Source: Aliiruegeria haliotis
GTDB taxonomy: Bacteria; Pseudomonadota; Alphaproteobacteria; Rhodobacterales; Rhodobacteraceae
Length of the DNA: 64,000 nt
Assembly: GCF_003003255.1 (NCBI RefSeq)
Contig: NZ_PVTD01000002.1
Span: 124,001-188,000, forward strand
Direction: 5' to 3'
Shown here: positions 63,037 through 64,000 of the stretch, one piece after another
Numbering within the stretch: the stretch's first letter is position 1
Layout of the letters: each line of letters starts with the position of its first letter
Translations under genes and position numbers: made by a program
Notes under the pieces: generated by a model
Databases searched by the model: none
The model's input: the letters and a program-made list of their open reading frames with translations, nothing else
Told to the model about the DNA's origin: nothing

Positions 63037-63735
63037 ATGGTTGAGTGGATCGTCAGTCCGGAACAGGTTCCATACGAGGTCGCCGTTGCCGAAATGGAGC
63101 GACGCGTCGCTGCGATTCATGCCGGCAAGGAGGACGAGGCGATCTGGCTTCTCGAACACCCCCCGCTCTACACGGCGGGCACCTCCGCCCGAATCGAGGA
63201 CCTGAAGGATCCCGAGCGATTTCCCGTCTTCGAGAGCAAGCGTGGCGGCCAATACACCTATCACGGTCCGGGGCAACGCGTCGTCTATGTGATGCTCGAC
63301 CTCAACCGGCGTGGGCGCGACGTCCGCGCATTTGTCGAGGCTCTGGAACGATGGGTCATTGCCACGCTGGACACATTCAACGTCCGCGGAGAAACCCGGC
63401 CGGGGCGCGTTGGTGTCTGGGTGCAACGGCCGGAACTGGCCGCCTTGCCCGACGGCACCCCGCGTGAGGACAAGATCGCCGCGATCGGCATTCGCCTGCG
63501 CAAGTGGGTCAGCTTCCATGGCATTTCCATCAACGTTGAACCGGAGCTCGAGCATTTCGCAGGAATCGTTCCCTGCGGCATCACCGGGCATGGGGTGACC
63601 AGCCTGGTGGACCTCGGCCTGCCGGTCACGATGGCGGACCTCGATGTGGCCCTGCGATCGACGTTCAAGGACACCCTCCCCACACCTGTGGCAGATCCCG
63701 TGGCCGACCCGATCCATGCACGTGCGGCACCCTGA
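63037..63735 (+). CDS. lipB: lipoyl(octanoyl) transferase
   Basis: Transfers octanoyl from acyl carrier protein to lipoyl domains, the first step of lipoate assembly. It has 232 residues. The [27 protein letters not shown], and [17 protein letters not shown] blocks are present. Catalytic C180 lies in [14 protein letters not shown] and the conserved lysine is K146. The start ATG follows GGAG. The C-terminal 20 residues ([11 protein letters not shown]) form an Ala/Pro tail. Confidence 0.96.
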   Translation: MVEWIVSPEQVPYEVAVAEMERRVAAIHAGKEDEAIWLLEHPPLYTAGTSARIEDLKDPERFPVFESKRGGQYTYHGPGQRVVYVMLDLNRRGRDVRAFVEALERWVIATLDTFNVRGETRPGRVGVWVQRPELAALPDGTPREDKIAAIGIRLRKWVSFHGISINVEPELEHFAGIVPCGITGHGVTSLVDLGLPVTMADLDVALRSTFKDTLPTPVADPVADPIHARAAP

Positions 63736-64000
63736 CCGGGAAGCGACGCAAAGGATGTGAACGGAGACCAGGGATCCGACGTTCAAGCGATCGATTTCCT
63801 GCCCCGGCCATGGTGGGGCTGCGCGGCACCGCCATTGGCTGCCGGCCGACAGCTGGGCCCTCTCTGGGCTGCAACTGATGACAGAATGGGCTGTCACTGG
63901 CGCATTGCGCAGCCAGACACCGGCACACAGGACCTGCTGGGGTCCATCGCGGAGATCGTGGGAAAGCGAAGTGCCGGCGGATCTTCTGCCTTGGTTCACG
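63736..64000. other. right edge without a supported gene
   Basis: 265 bases after lipB. No coding sequence is supported; open frames are shadows or unanchored. Confidence 0.3.

Noticed and set aside
62878-63999. 373-codon minus-strand frame opposite lipB
   Set aside because: Antisense of a gene with a complete LipB active site; it also overlaps tRNA-Leu.

Overview
The window is a piece of a GC-rich alphaproteobacterial chromosome. The gene set points to a marine or halotolerant member of the Rhodobacteraceae (Roseobacter-like): an ectA-ectB-ectC-ask operon, CarD, a 7Fe ferredoxin, MmcB, a RibBX-type riboflavin gene, and a tRNA-His with A73 and no encoded G-1. This placement is inference from gene content; no rRNA is present.

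Layout. 1-1470: the end of a Mn/Zn ABC importer operon on the minus strand, with two Mur-like boxes upstream. 1838-1921: tRNA-Tyr, into whose 3' end an 11.3-kb, visibly more AT-rich genomic island has inserted. The island ends are exact: a 20-bp direct repeat (1902-1921 and 13199-13218), each flanked on the inner side by a pair of 21-bp-spaced arm-type repeats. It carries a tyrosine integrase, a large protein with an atypical P-loop ATPase domain, a serine resolvase with a res-like dyad, a two-gene restriction-modification system (nuclease-methylase fusion plus specificity subunit, no HsdR), an uncharacterised protein, and decayed gene relics.

13.6-31 kb: an ion transporter with a CBS protein, tRNA-Glu, a double-CDGSH/glutamate-synthase fusion, a MarR regulator divergent from the ectoine operon, an SLC13 permease, small envelope proteins, a glycosyltransferase-like protein, a dihaem cytochrome c and O-acetylhomoserine sulfhydrylase. 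31-41 kb: a 1.3-kb gene-free stretch, a two-gene membrane-anchored operon, a SIMPL protein, a 1041-residue single-pass protein and a Kef-type antiporter. 41-53 kb: cobT/cobS, carD, fdxA, an S4-domain protein and a SUV3-like helicase, a TPR protein, an SCP2 protein and hydrolase, then ribBX-ribH-nusB. 53-64 kb: an ArsR/SRPBCC operon with two identical operators, mmcB, a MarR-GNAT fusion, tRNA-His, a DUF1254/1214 pair beside a Crp/Fnr regulator, Ppx/GppA, an 8-bp minisatellite, a lipoprotein gene interrupted by TGA, tRNA-Leu and lipB.

How the genes fit together. The ectoine operon, the SLC13/RCK permease, the NhaD/ArsB-like transporter with its CBS partner and the Kef antiporter suggest a life with osmotic and ionic challenge. 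The island is a compact integrative element whose main cargo is DNA restriction-modification and proteins of unknown function. Many start codons here were moved inward from the longest frame because a Shine-Dalgarno sequence or the family's usual N-terminus favours an internal start.
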